Shown piece by piece: positions 41,931 to 51,286 of a stretch of 64,000 nucleotides of DNA. Source of the stretch: Paenibacillus contaminans (lineage in GTDB: Bacteria > Bacillota > Bacilli > Paenibacillales > NBRC-103111). Numbering within the stretch: the first letter of the stretch is position 1; every line of letters starts with the position of its first letter. The notes under the pieces were generated by a model. The model saw nothing but the letters and a program-made list of their open reading frames with translations, was not told the DNA's origin and searched no databases. The position numbers and the translations under genes are program-made. Location: NCBI RefSeq assembly GCF_003285015.1, contig NZ_QMFB01000012.1, positions 124,001-188,000 on the forward strand. Direction: 5' to 3'.

Positions 41931-42956
41931 TCAGGTCATGCTCCATTTTTGATAACCCAGCTTTATTAATGCTTCTTGTATGTCTTGGTCTACTTTGCTT
42001 TTGGCAGTTGCAAACTCCACCATAGATAATGAACTCGGAAGTTTTTGACGGATAAAGGAATCAAAATCGACTGCGGTTTTGAAAATACGGAGCTTGCGCA
42101 GCGAACATAATTGCTCCATGCCCGCCAAACTGTTCAAGCCTTTGCAATTCATGACGGAGAGCTCCTCCAGCGCCTTCATCTCCCGGTCAAAGCCGATTTC
42201 ACGCAGCTGAATTTGATCCTCGATCACAAGCTCTTTTAACGCCCGGAAGGCCGTTATATTGGTCAGGTCATGAAAACCGCGGACCCTGCAGATCTCCAGG
42301 TCCTCGATTTCATTTTCTTCGATTTCCTGAATATGCTCCCGACCTCCAAGCAAAATGCGAAGGTGCTTCAGCTTCCTCAACCGGTTAACAAAATGCAACG
42401 GCATTTTGCTGATCGAATGCAGTGCGAGATAATTCAAGCCCTCCAGATCGCCTATAGCATCAAGGTTTTTAACCTTGCCTCCGATATGCAAATGTTCCAG
42501 ATGCGAATACTCTTTAAAGTAGTGCAGGTTGAGGATCTTTTTCTCCGACATGATGTTTAAAATTCTAAGAGACCGCAGCGTGTCTATGCCCAGAATGTCC
42601 GAATTTTCCAGCTCGTATATGCCTAGGCTCAAACTGTACAAGTGATTCAGCTTGGCCAAAGCTTCGGTGTTATGCGCCTTGCCGAGACTATTGAGCTGCA
42701 GCATTTTGACATGGGGAATCCGCAAGAGGGTATGACAATCAAAAGATAGAGAATAATGGCCGTAAAAACGCACGCCGAAATTTTCATCCCAACGTTCGCA
42801 AAGCTCATCTACCTCCTCCAATATGGAGCCGTAAAACTCCGGATGGGAGAACTGGACAATAACATGGTTGCCGCTGCGCAAGTCCTGCTCGATCTGAACC
42901 GGGTCCAATACATCGGGATTATTGATCAGAACCCTTCTCTTCCATTTCATAGGCAT
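41931..42956 (-). CDS. Leucine-rich-repeat protein of unknown function
   Basis: A 341-residue cytoplasmic protein without a signal peptide. From about residue 85 to 310 it shows irregular leucine-rich repeats (HVKMLQLNSLGKAHNTEALAKLNHLYSLSLGI, LRSLRILNIM, LEHLHIGGKVKNLDAIGDLEGLNYLALHSI), a binding-type solenoid. AGGAGG lies 8 bases before ATG 42956. It follows the preceding unknown gene by 12 bp, so the two are probably co-expressed. Gene pairs like this can be immunity or sensing proteins; nothing here settles the role. Confidence 0.72.
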   Translation of the reverse strand: MPMKWKRRVLINNPDVLDPVQIEQDLRSGNHVIVQFSHPEFYGSILEEVDELCERWDENFGVRFYGHYSLSFDCHTLLRIPHVKMLQLNSLGKAHNTEALAKLNHLYSLSLGIYELENSDILGIDTLRSLRILNIMSEKKILNLHYFKEYSHLEHLHIGGKVKNLDAIGDLEGLNYLALHSISKMPLHFVNRLRKLKHLRILLGGREHIQEIEENEIEDLEICRVRGFHDLTNITAFRALKELVIEDQIQLREIGFDREMKALEELSVMNCKGLNSLAGMEQLCSLRKLRIFKTAVDFDSFIRQKLPSSLSMVEFATAKSKVDQDIQEALIKLGYQKWSMT

Positions 42957-42968
42957 TCGTTACGCCTC

Positions 42969-43586
42969 CTATCTATCGTTAATCATAAGTCCGTATTTAG
43001 TGGAAATCCATGATTTGCTCATGTCTTGAACCGCATCGCGGCTCATGCGAACTGACGGCTTTTGCTCCTTCATAGCTTCCGAGTCATGCGCCGCGAAGCG
43101 GAGCGGCTTTGTCATCTTTTTGATATGACCCGTTATCTCTTCGAAAAACGTATACGTTAACGGCTTATGGTTCCGGATATCCTCATAAATATAGTATTTT
43201 CCTTTTGCATCTTCCAAATCGATTTGAAAGCCTTTAGGAAATGAAAGCACGATACACGGCAGTTCATCCTCCGCCCATTGTCCGAAATAGGGAAAATGGA
43301 CACCTTCATTTCTCGCAAAAAATCCGGACTTTTCATGATCCGAAGCAACTGAAATGGAATAAACAAAGAAGGGGCGAACGTCGTTCCTTTTTTCCCCTGA
43401 CGCAAAATACCGATAAAACGCTTCATACGCCTCATATACCTGATTATGATCATGTTTTGTCTGAGCGTAATCGGTAAGATGGAATTGCGCCTGCTTATGT
43501 TCAAAAAGCTTCAAAACGTTCCTAAACTCTTCCGGCGATATAAAAAATTTTAGTTTATAAAATCCGCCGTTCTTTAATCTGTCCAT
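42969..43586 (-). CDS. Hypothetical protein, partner of the LRR protein
   Basis: A 205-residue soluble protein, no recognised family. It is rich in aromatic residues, with YEAYEAFYRYFASGEKR and HFPYFGQWAEDELPCIVLSFPKGF segments. ATG 43586 follows GAGG at 6 bases and is preferred over an in-frame TTG at 43604. The adjacent LRR gene suggests a two-gene module. Confidence 0.68.
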   Translation of the reverse strand: MDRLKNGGFYKLKFFISPEEFRNVLKLFEHKQAQFHLTDYAQTKHDHNQVYEAYEAFYRYFASGEKRNDVRPFFVYSISVASDHEKSGFFARNEGVHFPYFGQWAEDELPCIVLSFPKGFQIDLEDAKGKYYIYEDIRNHKPLTYTFFEEITGHIKKMTKPLRFAAHDSEAMKEQKPSVRMSRDAVQDMSKSWISTKYGLMINDR

Positions 43587-43776
43587 TTCTTTCCTCACCG
43601 CCAATAAGGAGTGTTTACATGCGTTGCCCGTCTCCTATTTACACAGGAACGAGCTGAACGTTACTTGAATTATAGTTTAACTTAACAGGACTACAGGCGG
43701 AATAGTTGAATAAGCCTAGTTTTGACGCAACAAGCCGTCGCTCATGTTATGGCATAGATCATAAGAACGGCAGCAC

Positions 43777-43812
43777 AAAAAAGCCTCCATAACCTCCCGG
43801 TTTTGGAGACTT
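43777..43812 (-). terminator. Terminator downstream of the TMEM175-like gene
   Basis: On the minus strand AAGTCTCCA pairs with TGGAGGCTT (one mismatch inside) and is followed by TTTT. Confidence 0.65.
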
Positions 43813-43852
43813 CGCGACTGAACATTTCGCCTTAAGCCATTTCTTATATTGG

Positions 43853-44431
43853 TTAATGGCCTCGCAGAGCCTGCTCGATTCGCTTATCCGGCACGAACCA
43901 GACCACGGCGACAAGTACAAAGAAAAAGCCGGATATCCAAGGACTCACATATGCTGTCAAGGCCGCGATCAAGTAGAGCAAGGGAGACAATCTCCCCTTC
44001 CAGTCTTTTCCCATTGCCAGAATGAATGAGGAATCGCTGGAATGCTGGTTAATAATCGCGCGCTGAAGCAGCCAGTATGAAAGTGCTGCGAGTAGTAGAA
44101 TAAAACCGTATAGCGCCGTTGGAGTAGCTGCAAAATAGCTTTCCCCCATCCAAGCGGTCGTGAACGGCACAAGGGATAACCAGAATAAAAGCAGCAAGTT
44201 GAGCCACATCAACCGCCCGTTCATCGTTCGAACCATGTGCAGCAGATGATGATGATTGTTCCAGTAGATGCCGACATATACAAAACTGAAAATATAACTA
44301 AGAATCTTCGGGCCGAGTTCGACCAGCGCTTTCCAATCATGGCCTTCCGGCACTTTAAATTCCAACACCATGATCGTAATGATGATCGCCAGCACGCCAT
44401 CGCTGAACGCTTCCATCCGATTCGCTTTCAG
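43853..44431 (-). CDS. TMEM175-family potassium channel-like membrane protein
   Basis: A 192-residue protein with six helices and the helix-1 signature RMEAFSDGVLAIIITIMVLEF that forms the K+ selectivity constriction in bacterial TMEM175 channels. The middle has FVYVGIYWNNHHHLLH. The first ATG (44416) has no ribosome binding site. CTG at 44431 lies 9 bases after GAAGG and adds (M)KANR, restoring the usual family N-terminus. I therefore propose a CTG start; the ATG-initiated version would be 187 residues. Confidence 0.8.
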   Translation of the reverse strand: MKANRMEAFSDGVLAIIITIMVLEFKVPEGHDWKALVELGPKILSYIFSFVYVGIYWNNHHHLLHMVRTMNGRLMWLNLLLLFWLSLVPFTTAWMGESYFAATPTALYGFILLLAALSYWLLQRAIINQHSSDSSFILAMGKDWKGRLSPLLYLIAALTAYVSPWISGFFFVLVAVVWFVPDKRIEQALRGH

Positions 44432-44572
44432 AGTGGTTCACCTTCCCCCGCTTCGCGCTTTAACCTATTCAACACCAGTAACTTCGCATAATATCCACCG
44501 TCGTGTCAAGTATCACTTTCACGATGTAATCATGACAATCCGAACCTCATACTCATCAAGGGTAAAAGCCAT

Positions 44573-45781
44573 TTATATTTCAATATGATATTGATTTTTA
44601 AATTCGAAAATCTCATCAACAGCCTGACGATACCCGCCTGATTTTCGAAACGTTTCCCTAATCTTTGCAACAGACTTCTTGAAAGCGGACAGGCTTAACA
44701 CATGATCTGCGGCTTCACGCAGTTGATTTGCAGTCAGGCCTTGCATTTGTAATCGAACTCCCGCTCCGATATTGGCGACTTGCTCCGCAATTACCGGCTG
44801 ATCCGCGCTTTGTGGGAGGACAATTAACGGAACCCCGTAATAAAGTCCTTCATGGGTACTGTTCATTCCGCCATGCGTAATGAATAATTTGGTGTATTGC
44901 AGCACTTCCGTTTGGGGAACGTAATTTTTTACGATGAAGTTTTTGGGAATTTCCCCCAGATCCGAAATTTGGGTTTTCCCTCCGATAGACAGGACAACAG
45001 TATGCTCAGTGTTCCCAAATGCCTCCAAACAAAGCTTATAGAAGTCAATCGCTTGGTTAAAAACTGTACCCAGTGAAATGTAAATTGGATTTTTCCCCTT
45101 GATTGCAGAGAAGTCGAAGTTTGCTGAAGTTAATCGTGAAGAGATGGATGGGCCTACAAATTTATAAGATTGGTCGAATGCTTCTCCATAAGGTTGAAAC
45201 TCTCTTGCCGTATAAACGATTGTAAGCGGTGCAGGATTACAAAACACTTCGTAAGGAGAATGGATCTCCACTCCATATTTCTCCTTCGCCATAGCCGTCA
45301 AGCTTTTGAATTTATCGTTTATAGGTTCAGCTGTTTCGGCAGGGACATTTCTCGAAAACTGCTCCATCACTTTATCGAACGATACCTTGGTCTGCGCAAA
45401 GGAAGTACACGAGTTGATTGCAGGAAGCTTAAGCATTTGAGCAAGCAAACGTCCGCAACCGAACATGGAATCATGGATGATGTAATCAAAATGCTCTCCC
45501 TCGATCTGTTCAAGCACGCTTGGAATCACTATATCCGCCGTAAGTAAAAGGCCGTTGATTCTTTCGAGTAAATAATCTCTTCCGCCTGAGATAAAGGCTT
45601 TTATAAATTTTTGATCGTCAAACGTTCGTACGGAAGCCCCCGTCTTCTCAATACGCTCCCGAAAAGCTTCTATAGAAAAGTACACTACCTCTTCTCCACG
45701 CGAAATAAGCTCCTGTACAACTCCAATCGTTGGATTGATATGTCCCTCTGATCCGCCATTAATAAATAAAACCCGCGCCAT
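44573..45781 (-). CDS. MGT-family (macrolide-type) glycosyltransferase
   Basis: A 402-residue GT1 enzyme of the YjiC/YojK/OleD kind. The N-terminal acceptor domain has FINGGSEGHINPTIGVVQEL with the catalytic His. The C-terminal donor domain has FITHGGMNSTHEGLYYGVPLIVLPQSADQP, the UDP-sugar binding signature. Such enzymes glucosylate flavonoids, macrolides or other toxic aglycones in the cytoplasm. ATG 45781 is preferred over GTG 45790 because GGGAG fits it at 8 bases. Confidence 0.9.
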   Translation of the reverse strand: MARVLFINGGSEGHINPTIGVVQELISRGEEVVYFSIEAFRERIEKTGASVRTFDDQKFIKAFISGGRDYLLERINGLLLTADIVIPSVLEQIEGEHFDYIIHDSMFGCGRLLAQMLKLPAINSCTSFAQTKVSFDKVMEQFSRNVPAETAEPINDKFKSLTAMAKEKYGVEIHSPYEVFCNPAPLTIVYTAREFQPYGEAFDQSYKFVGPSISSRLTSANFDFSAIKGKNPIYISLGTVFNQAIDFYKLCLEAFGNTEHTVVLSIGGKTQISDLGEIPKNFIVKNYVPQTEVLQYTKLFITHGGMNSTHEGLYYGVPLIVLPQSADQPVIAEQVANIGAGVRLQMQGLTANQLREAADHVLSLSAFKKSVAKIRETFRKSGGYRQAVDEIFEFKNQYHIEI

Positions 45782-45916
45782 TTCTATCACTCCCTAGGTA
45801 AATGTAAAAGGCACTGTCCCATACCGTTACTCCGAATCAAAAGCGAATCAAGTTTATCATAGTACAATACTTGAAATTCTCAAAACCGTACTCTCCCTAA
45901 TCCAAGATCAAAGGAA

Positions 45917-45958
45917 AAAGGCTTTTATCGCTTGGGGGTTTCCAAGGATAAAGCCTTT
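45917..45958. terminator. Intrinsic terminator after the large SLH surface protein
   Basis: A long stem, AAAGGCTTTTATC-CTTGG with CCAAG-GATAAAGCCTTT (one bulge). It lies beyond the stop of the 1,615-residue surface protein gene on the minus strand. Confidence 0.7.
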
Positions 45959-46041
45959 GAATGGGCAATACGAACGGTACATACGTTAATGAGAGAACGA
46001 GGGCTAACCGCCCCCTCCTTGCTGCATGCTTATATGTGGAC

Positions 46042-49000
46042 TTAGTCCATCATACCAAGAGCTTGCAAAGATCGGATGAACACGGTCGCTGCTTGAGCGC
46101 GCGTCGTTTCCCCCTTCGGATTAAACGTTTCGTCGCTCGTACCCGTCATGATGCGGAGTTCGACCATTAGTTGAACGGCCTCTATATACGCCGGATTTAC
46201 GGCTCCGATATCCTCGTAGTCTTCCAGGCTTATGGATCCCGTTGCGACCGTAAGCCGTTCCAACGTCACGGCGGCCGCCAGCATGCCGGCCATTTCCTCG
46301 CGCGTCAGCGGCTGATCGGGCATGAAGCTTTTGCCTTTCACAAAGCCGAGCAAGCCAAGCTCCTTGGCTCGTGCTACGTCGCGATAGTACCAATCCTCTT
46401 GCCGTACATCTTCATATGGGGCCGCAGGGTCAGGAGAGGTGCCGCGTGACAGCGCCCGTACAAGCATAGCGGTGAATTCCGCTCTCGTTACGGCCCGGTC
46501 CGGCTTGTATTCCCCGCCGCCAAAACCTTCCACCAGGCCTTTTGCCGCGGCCAGTTCGACCATCGGACGGCTCCAGTGCCGCTGCACGTCGGTGAAGCTC
46601 GCCTTGTTTTCAGCCACCACATATACGCTGTTGGAATAGGAGCTGATCGCTGCATACCATACTCCTTCGATCCGTACCATTTTGGCGGGAACATATTCGA
46701 ATGTGCCTGCTGTCTCATTATAACGGAATGCCCCCCATTGACCGGGTACGGCGGACAGGGTTCCCGGCATCGGGATTACCCGCTTCAGCGATTGGCTGAA
46801 TGAGTCGGCCATTCCGAGCGATTGCCCTGTGTTTGTGTTCAGAATCTCGATGTCAAAATTCACGATCGCACCCAGCACCTGGCCACCGGGCAAGCCCTTC
46901 TCGAATGCCCCTTGGATATTTCGGTTTCCGGACATGTCGGTCAATGTAACTTTGAAGCTGATGTCCTCGGGTTTTAGGTTGTATTTCCCCAGCAACTCCT
47001 TAAGTCCGGGGATAAGCGATGCCAATTGGACCGGTACCTGGTAGCTCCCGTAAGGCGCCTTGATCTCGAGGAAAAAGCCGGCGTTTTTACCCTCCAAGCC
47101 GGTTAATATAGAGGCCGGGATGCGTACATAGGCCACACCGTCTTTAGGCGTAACGTTCAAGACAACGGATGGCTTCGAGGTGTCGATGCGATCCGGGTGG
47201 AGCACGACGCCTCCCCCCAGGTCGATGACCGGCGGGGTAACAACAGGCGCTGAATCGTCTTCCCTGCTACTGACAATGCCTGCTCGCGTAACGGTGACGG
47301 TGTATGTCTTCGTAGTGGTGCCGTCCTGAGCTGTGACCGCAACCGTGATCGCGTTCGCTCCGATCGCCAGCGGGATCGGGCCGTATGCGCTGCCGCTCGT
47401 CGCCGCATTGCCGTTCACCTTCACCGAGGCGGTGCTATTTGCGACGTTTGGCGTCACGCTGATCGAGCTGACGTCGTTCGCAACCGATGCCGTATAGGAG
47501 GTCGTACCGGACACGAACGTCTCGTTCAGCGATCCGGGACTGATCGTCAGCTCGCTTAGGGTCGCGTCTGCCGACGGAGCCCGTGTCACCGTGACGGTAT
47601 AAGGAGTCTTCGTGACTCCGTCCTGGGCGGTGACGGTAATCGTGATCGCGTTCGCACCTACCGCCAGCGGGATCGGGCCGTACACGCTGCCGCTGACTGT
47701 TTCGGCGCCGTTTACCTTCACCGATGCGGTACTATTCGCGACGGTCGGCGTCACGCTGATCGAGCTGACATCGTTCGCGACCGATGCCGTATAGGAGGTC
47801 GTACCGGACACGAACGTCTCGTTCAGCGATCCGGGACTGATCGTCAGCTCGCTTAGGGTCGCGTCTGCCGACGGAGCCCGTGTCACCGTGACGGTATAAG
47901 GAGTCTTCGTGACTCCGTCCTGGGCGGTGACGGTAATCGTGATCGCGTTCGCACCTACCGCCAGCGGGATCGGGCCGTACACGCTGCCGCTGACTGTTTC
48001 GGCGCCGTTTACCTTCACCGATGCGGTACTATTCGCGACGGTCGGCGTCACGCTGATCGAGCTGACATCGTTCGCGACCGATGCCGTATAGGAGGTCGTA
48101 CCGGACACGAACGTCTCGTTCAGCGATCCGGGACTGATCGTCAGCTCGCTTAGGGTCGCGTCTGCCGACGGTGCACGGGTCACCGTGATAGTATAAGGAG
48201 TCGTCGTGACTCCGTCCTGAGCGGTGACGGTAATCGTGATCGCGTTCGGACCGACCGCCAGCGGAATCGGGCCGTACACGCTGCCGCTGACTGTTTCGGT
48301 GCCGTTTACTCTAACCGATGCGGTACTATTCGCGACGGTCGCCGTCACGCTGATCGAGCTGACATCGTTCGCGACCGATGCCGTATAAGAGGTCGTACCG
48401 GACACGAACGGCTCGTTCAGCGATCCGGGACTGATCGTCAGCTCGCTTAGGGTCGCGTCTGCCGACGGTGCACGGGTCACCGTGATAGTATAAGGAGTCG
48501 TCGTGACTCCGTCCTGAGCGGTGACGGTAATCGTGATCGCGTTCGGACCGACCGCCAGCGGAATCGGGCCGTACACGCTGCCGCTGACTGTTTCGGTGCC
48601 GTTTACTCTAACCGATGCGGTACTATTCGCGACGGTCGCCGTCACGCTGATCGAGCTGACATCGTTCGCGACCGATGCCGTATAAGAGGTCGTACCGGAC
48701 ACGAACGGCTCGTTCAGCGATCCGGGACTGATCGTCAGCTCGCTTAGGGTCGCGTCCGCTGAAGGAGCACGGGTTACCGTGATGGTATATTCCTTCGTCG
48801 TCGTGCCGTCCTGCGCGGTAACCGTAATCGTAATCGGGTTCGAACCGACCGTTAAAGGGATCGGGCCATATGCGCTGCCGCTCGTCGCCGAATTGCCGTT
48901 CACCTTCACCATAGTGGTGCTGTCCGCGACCGTAGGCGTCACGCTTAGCGAGGCGACGCTATTCGCCACAGACGACGTATATGTCGTCGTGCCGGGAGCG

Positions 49001-50889
49001 AACGGGACATTCAGCGTTCCGGCGCTCATCGTTAGCGCACCCAGAGTCGCTTCCGACGACGGCTCACGGGTTACTGTGATCGTGTATTCCTTCCTCGTCG
49101 TGCCGTCCTGCGCGGTAACCGTAATCGTAACCGGGTTAGGACCGACCGCCAGCGAGATCGGACCGTATGCACTGCCGCTCGTGGCCCCGTTGCCATTTAC
49201 CTTCACCGTAGCGGTGCTATCCGCGACCGTCGGCGTCACGCTGAGCGAGGCAACGCTATTGGCCACAGACGACGTGTACGTCGTTGTACCTGACGCAAAC
49301 GGAACATTCAGCGTTCCTTCGCTCATCGTCAACGCGCTCAGCGTCGCTTCCGCCGACGGTGCACGAGTCACCGTGATCGTATATTCCTTCGTCGTCGTAC
49401 CGTCCTGCGCAGTGACGGCGATCGTGATCGGGTTCGGTCCGACCGTCAGCGCGATCGGGCCATATGCGCTACTGCTCGTGGCCCCGTTGCCATTTACCTT
49501 CACCGTAGCCGAGCTGTCCGCGACCGTAGGCGTCACGCTTAGCGAGGCGACGCTATTCGCCACAGACGACGTATATGTCGTCGTGCCGGGAGCGAACGGG
49601 ACATTCAGCGTTCCTGCGCTCATCGTCAGCGCACTCAGGGTCGCGTCCGACGACGGTAAACGGGTCACCTTGATCGTATATGTACGCTTCGTGCCGTTCC
49701 CTGCTGTTACTTCAACAGGAATGTAGTTATCTCCTATGATCAATGCTATATCGCTGGATTCACTGCCGCTGGTTACGGTCATGTTCTTCACAGTAACGCT
49801 AGCGTCCGGATGCGCCAGTACAGGTCTAACCTTAATAGAGGCGATACCGCTCCCAACAGTTGTACTATACTCATAGACATTAGATGTGAATGGAAATGGA
49901 TCCAGTGTACCTGCGGAGACCGTTAAATCGGACAACCGGTTATCGGGCGAACCGATCGTCAGCTTTTTCACCTGGTTGTTAGCCGATACGCCTTGAGACT
50001 CTTGGCTCATATATAGCGCTCCTGCAGTGTCTAACGCTATATCGTTCACTACCACATAACTAGTCAATTGTTGAAAAAAAATCCCGTCCACTTCCAGGTT
50101 TTTATTTAATCTTGTGACGAGATTACCGCCGTTCGCACTTGCAGCATAAAGGTATCCGTCGGATGCAATTTGGAGCCCGCGCGGGTACTCGAGCGATTTA
50201 ACCAGTTCAACCGTGCCGCTTGGAGTGACTTTCATGATTGTCTCATTTAAACCGGCAATATACACCCCGGAGTTGTCTGCGGCGAGACCGGTAGGCAAGT
50301 GTAGAGTCGTTGTGATCTCCGGATCCGGATCCAGATCGCCTGACCATATGGTCGGGGCGCTGGAACTGCTGAAGGTTGTTTTATTAAACTTCAATACGCG
50401 ATTGTTGTTCGTATCGGCTACATACAAGTCATTTCCGAATATAGCAATACCTTGAGGATATGAAAGCCCCCCATTCCACTTTGCAGCCAGATTAAACGTG
50501 TAGGACGTTCCCGAGTATTGGACGTTGTATTTGAAAAGATCGTTCTTGTCGGTTATATACAGATCATTGCCGTCGAACCTGACAGCCAACAGTTCAGTGA
50601 AATCCACTGAGGTGAGCGTTCCCTTGATAATACCGTCCGCATCATAGATGTTCACTTTATGATTGCTGTAATCGGCTACAAATAAAAAACCGTTGACCGG
50701 GTCTACGTCCATTCCTGTCGGAACACCTCCGAATGCAGGAGGATCGCCTGCCGCTCCCCCGCCTGTCGTCCACTCTCCTGCTGCGGATACTAAAGGACCA
50801 TAAATGATCCATGCCGAGAACATTGTGACGATTACAACCGCTGCCAGCAAGTATGACCGCAAACCTGACGGCATTCGCTCTTTTTTCAT
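46042..50889 (-). CDS. Giant S-layer-anchored protein: NHL propeller, nine cadherin-like repeats, three SLH domains
   Basis: A 1,615-residue surface protein. The signal segment (about 14-37) ends in VSAAG. An NHL propeller (about 40-315: FLFVADYSNHKVNIYDADG, NDLYVADTNNNRVLKFN) precedes nine cadherin-like beta-sandwich repeats of 99 residues (about 315-1205; LSELTISPGSL ... YTITVTRAP). A beta region (about 1210-1425) leads to three SLH domains (about 1430-1612: FTDVQRHWSRPMVELAAAKG, YEDVRQEDWYYRDVARAKELG, YEDIGAVNPAYIEAVQLMVE) that bind pyruvylated secondary cell-wall polymer. It probably works as a surface adhesin or scaffold. It is monocistronic. Confidence 0.9.
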   Translation of the reverse strand: MKKERMPSGLRSYLLAAVVIVTMFSAWIIYGPLVSAAGEWTTGGGAAGDPPAFGGVPTGMDVDPVNGFLFVADYSNHKVNIYDADGIIKGTLTSVDFTELLAVRFDGNDLYITDKNDLFKYNVQYSGTSYTFNLAAKWNGGLSYPQGIAIFGNDLYVADTNNNRVLKFNKTTFSSSSAPTIWSGDLDPDPEITTTLHLPTGLAADNSGVYIAGLNETIMKVTPSGTVELVKSLEYPRGLQIASDGYLYAASANGGNLVTRLNKNLEVDGIFFQQLTSYVVVNDIALDTAGALYMSQESQGVSANNQVKKLTIGSPDNRLSDLTVSAGTLDPFPFTSNVYEYSTTVGSGIASIKVRPVLAHPDASVTVKNMTVTSGSESSDIALIIGDNYIPVEVTAGNGTKRTYTIKVTRLPSSDATLSALTMSAGTLNVPFAPGTTTYTSSVANSVASLSVTPTVADSSATVKVNGNGATSSSAYGPIALTVGPNPITIAVTAQDGTTTKEYTITVTRAPSAEATLSALTMSEGTLNVPFASGTTTYTSSVANSVASLSVTPTVADSTATVKVNGNGATSGSAYGPISLAVGPNPVTITVTAQDGTTRKEYTITVTREPSSEATLGALTMSAGTLNVPFAPGTTTYTSSVANSVASLSVTPTVADSTTMVKVNGNSATSGSAYGPIPLTVGSNPITITVTAQDGTTTKEYTITVTRAPSADATLSELTISPGSLNEPFVSGTTSYTASVANDVSSISVTATVANSTASVRVNGTETVSGSVYGPIPLAVGPNAITITVTAQDGVTTTPYTITVTRAPSADATLSELTISPGSLNEPFVSGTTSYTASVANDVSSISVTATVANSTASVRVNGTETVSGSVYGPIPLAVGPNAITITVTAQDGVTTTPYTITVTRAPSADATLSELTISPGSLNETFVSGTTSYTASVANDVSSISVTPTVANSTASVKVNGAETVSGSVYGPIPLAVGANAITITVTAQDGVTKTPYTVTVTRAPSADATLSELTISPGSLNETFVSGTTSYTASVANDVSSISVTPTVANSTASVKVNGAETVSGSVYGPIPLAVGANAITITVTAQDGVTKTPYTVTVTRAPSADATLSELTISPGSLNETFVSGTTSYTASVANDVSSISVTPNVANSTASVKVNGNAATSGSAYGPIPLAIGANAITVAVTAQDGTTTKTYTVTVTRAGIVSSREDDSAPVVTPPVIDLGGGVVLHPDRIDTSKPSVVLNVTPKDGVAYVRIPASILTGLEGKNAGFFLEIKAPYGSYQVPVQLASLIPGLKELLGKYNLKPEDISFKVTLTDMSGNRNIQGAFEKGLPGGQVLGAIVNFDIEILNTNTGQSLGMADSFSQSLKRVIPMPGTLSAVPGQWGAFRYNETAGTFEYVPAKMVRIEGVWYAAISSYSNSVYVVAENKASFTDVQRHWSRPMVELAAAKGLVEGFGGGEYKPDRAVTRAEFTAMLVRALSRGTSPDPAAPYEDVRQEDWYYRDVARAKELGLLGFVKGKSFMPDQPLTREEMAGMLAAAVTLERLTVATGSISLEDYEDIGAVNPAYIEAVQLMVELRIMTGTSDETFNPKGETTRAQAATVFIRSLQALGMMD
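47273..49950 (-). repeat. Tandem 297-bp coding repeats in the giant SLH protein
   Basis: Nine in-frame units of about 297 bp encode the cadherin-like domains. Two adjacent pairs are nearly identical at DNA level: one covers about 47573-48166 and one about 48167-48760. The outer units have diverged, especially those nearest the N-terminus. This implies recent unit duplication and a repeat number likely to vary between strains. Confidence 0.85.
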
Positions 50890-51286
50890 CTACATTTCCC
50901 CTCTATCGACTTGTGTTTGATCATATTTTACTATAAACCCATCCGATCCTAATAGAAGAAATTGTATAATATAGGGGGATTCTTTCTTCTGCAATGCGGC
51001 ATAAAACTTCACTTTTATGATAACCCCGCAGACCGCCGGTTTCTTCCAGTCAGCACTATCCAGTAAGAATACTACCAGGTTATTCGTACATATTCTGTGA
51101 CCGGGGCTACAAAAAAGAACATGGATACACCAGTGATACAAGGCGGTCATATGCTTTTATATAATCAACAAAAAGCCACCAATTCCTCTTACGGTTTTGG
51201 TGACTTTTTTATGGTTTTAATGGCTTAACGCTTAGAGCCGATCGTATTTCATAAGTAACGGTTATGCAATCGCCGCATACATTTGT
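50890..51286. other. Intergenic region with terminator
   Basis: 397 bp. AAAAAG-CACCAA with TTGGTG-CTTTTTT at 51170-51210 is an intrinsic terminator for the sigma-factor gene to its right (minus strand). The rest must hold the promoter of the giant SLH gene; no clear hexamers or operators stand out. A minus-strand 86-codon frame lacks an RBS and is not credible. Confidence 0.6.

Noticed and set aside
47612..49726. Plus-strand frames and evenly spaced repeats resembling a CRISPR or a repeat-rich gene
   Set aside because: The 297-bp periodicity comes from the cadherin-like domains on the minus strand. There are no short repeats with unique spacers.
50890..51150. An 86-codon minus-strand frame upstream of the giant SLH gene
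   Set aside because: It has no RBS, no recognisable features, and it overlaps the region where the SLH promoter must be.
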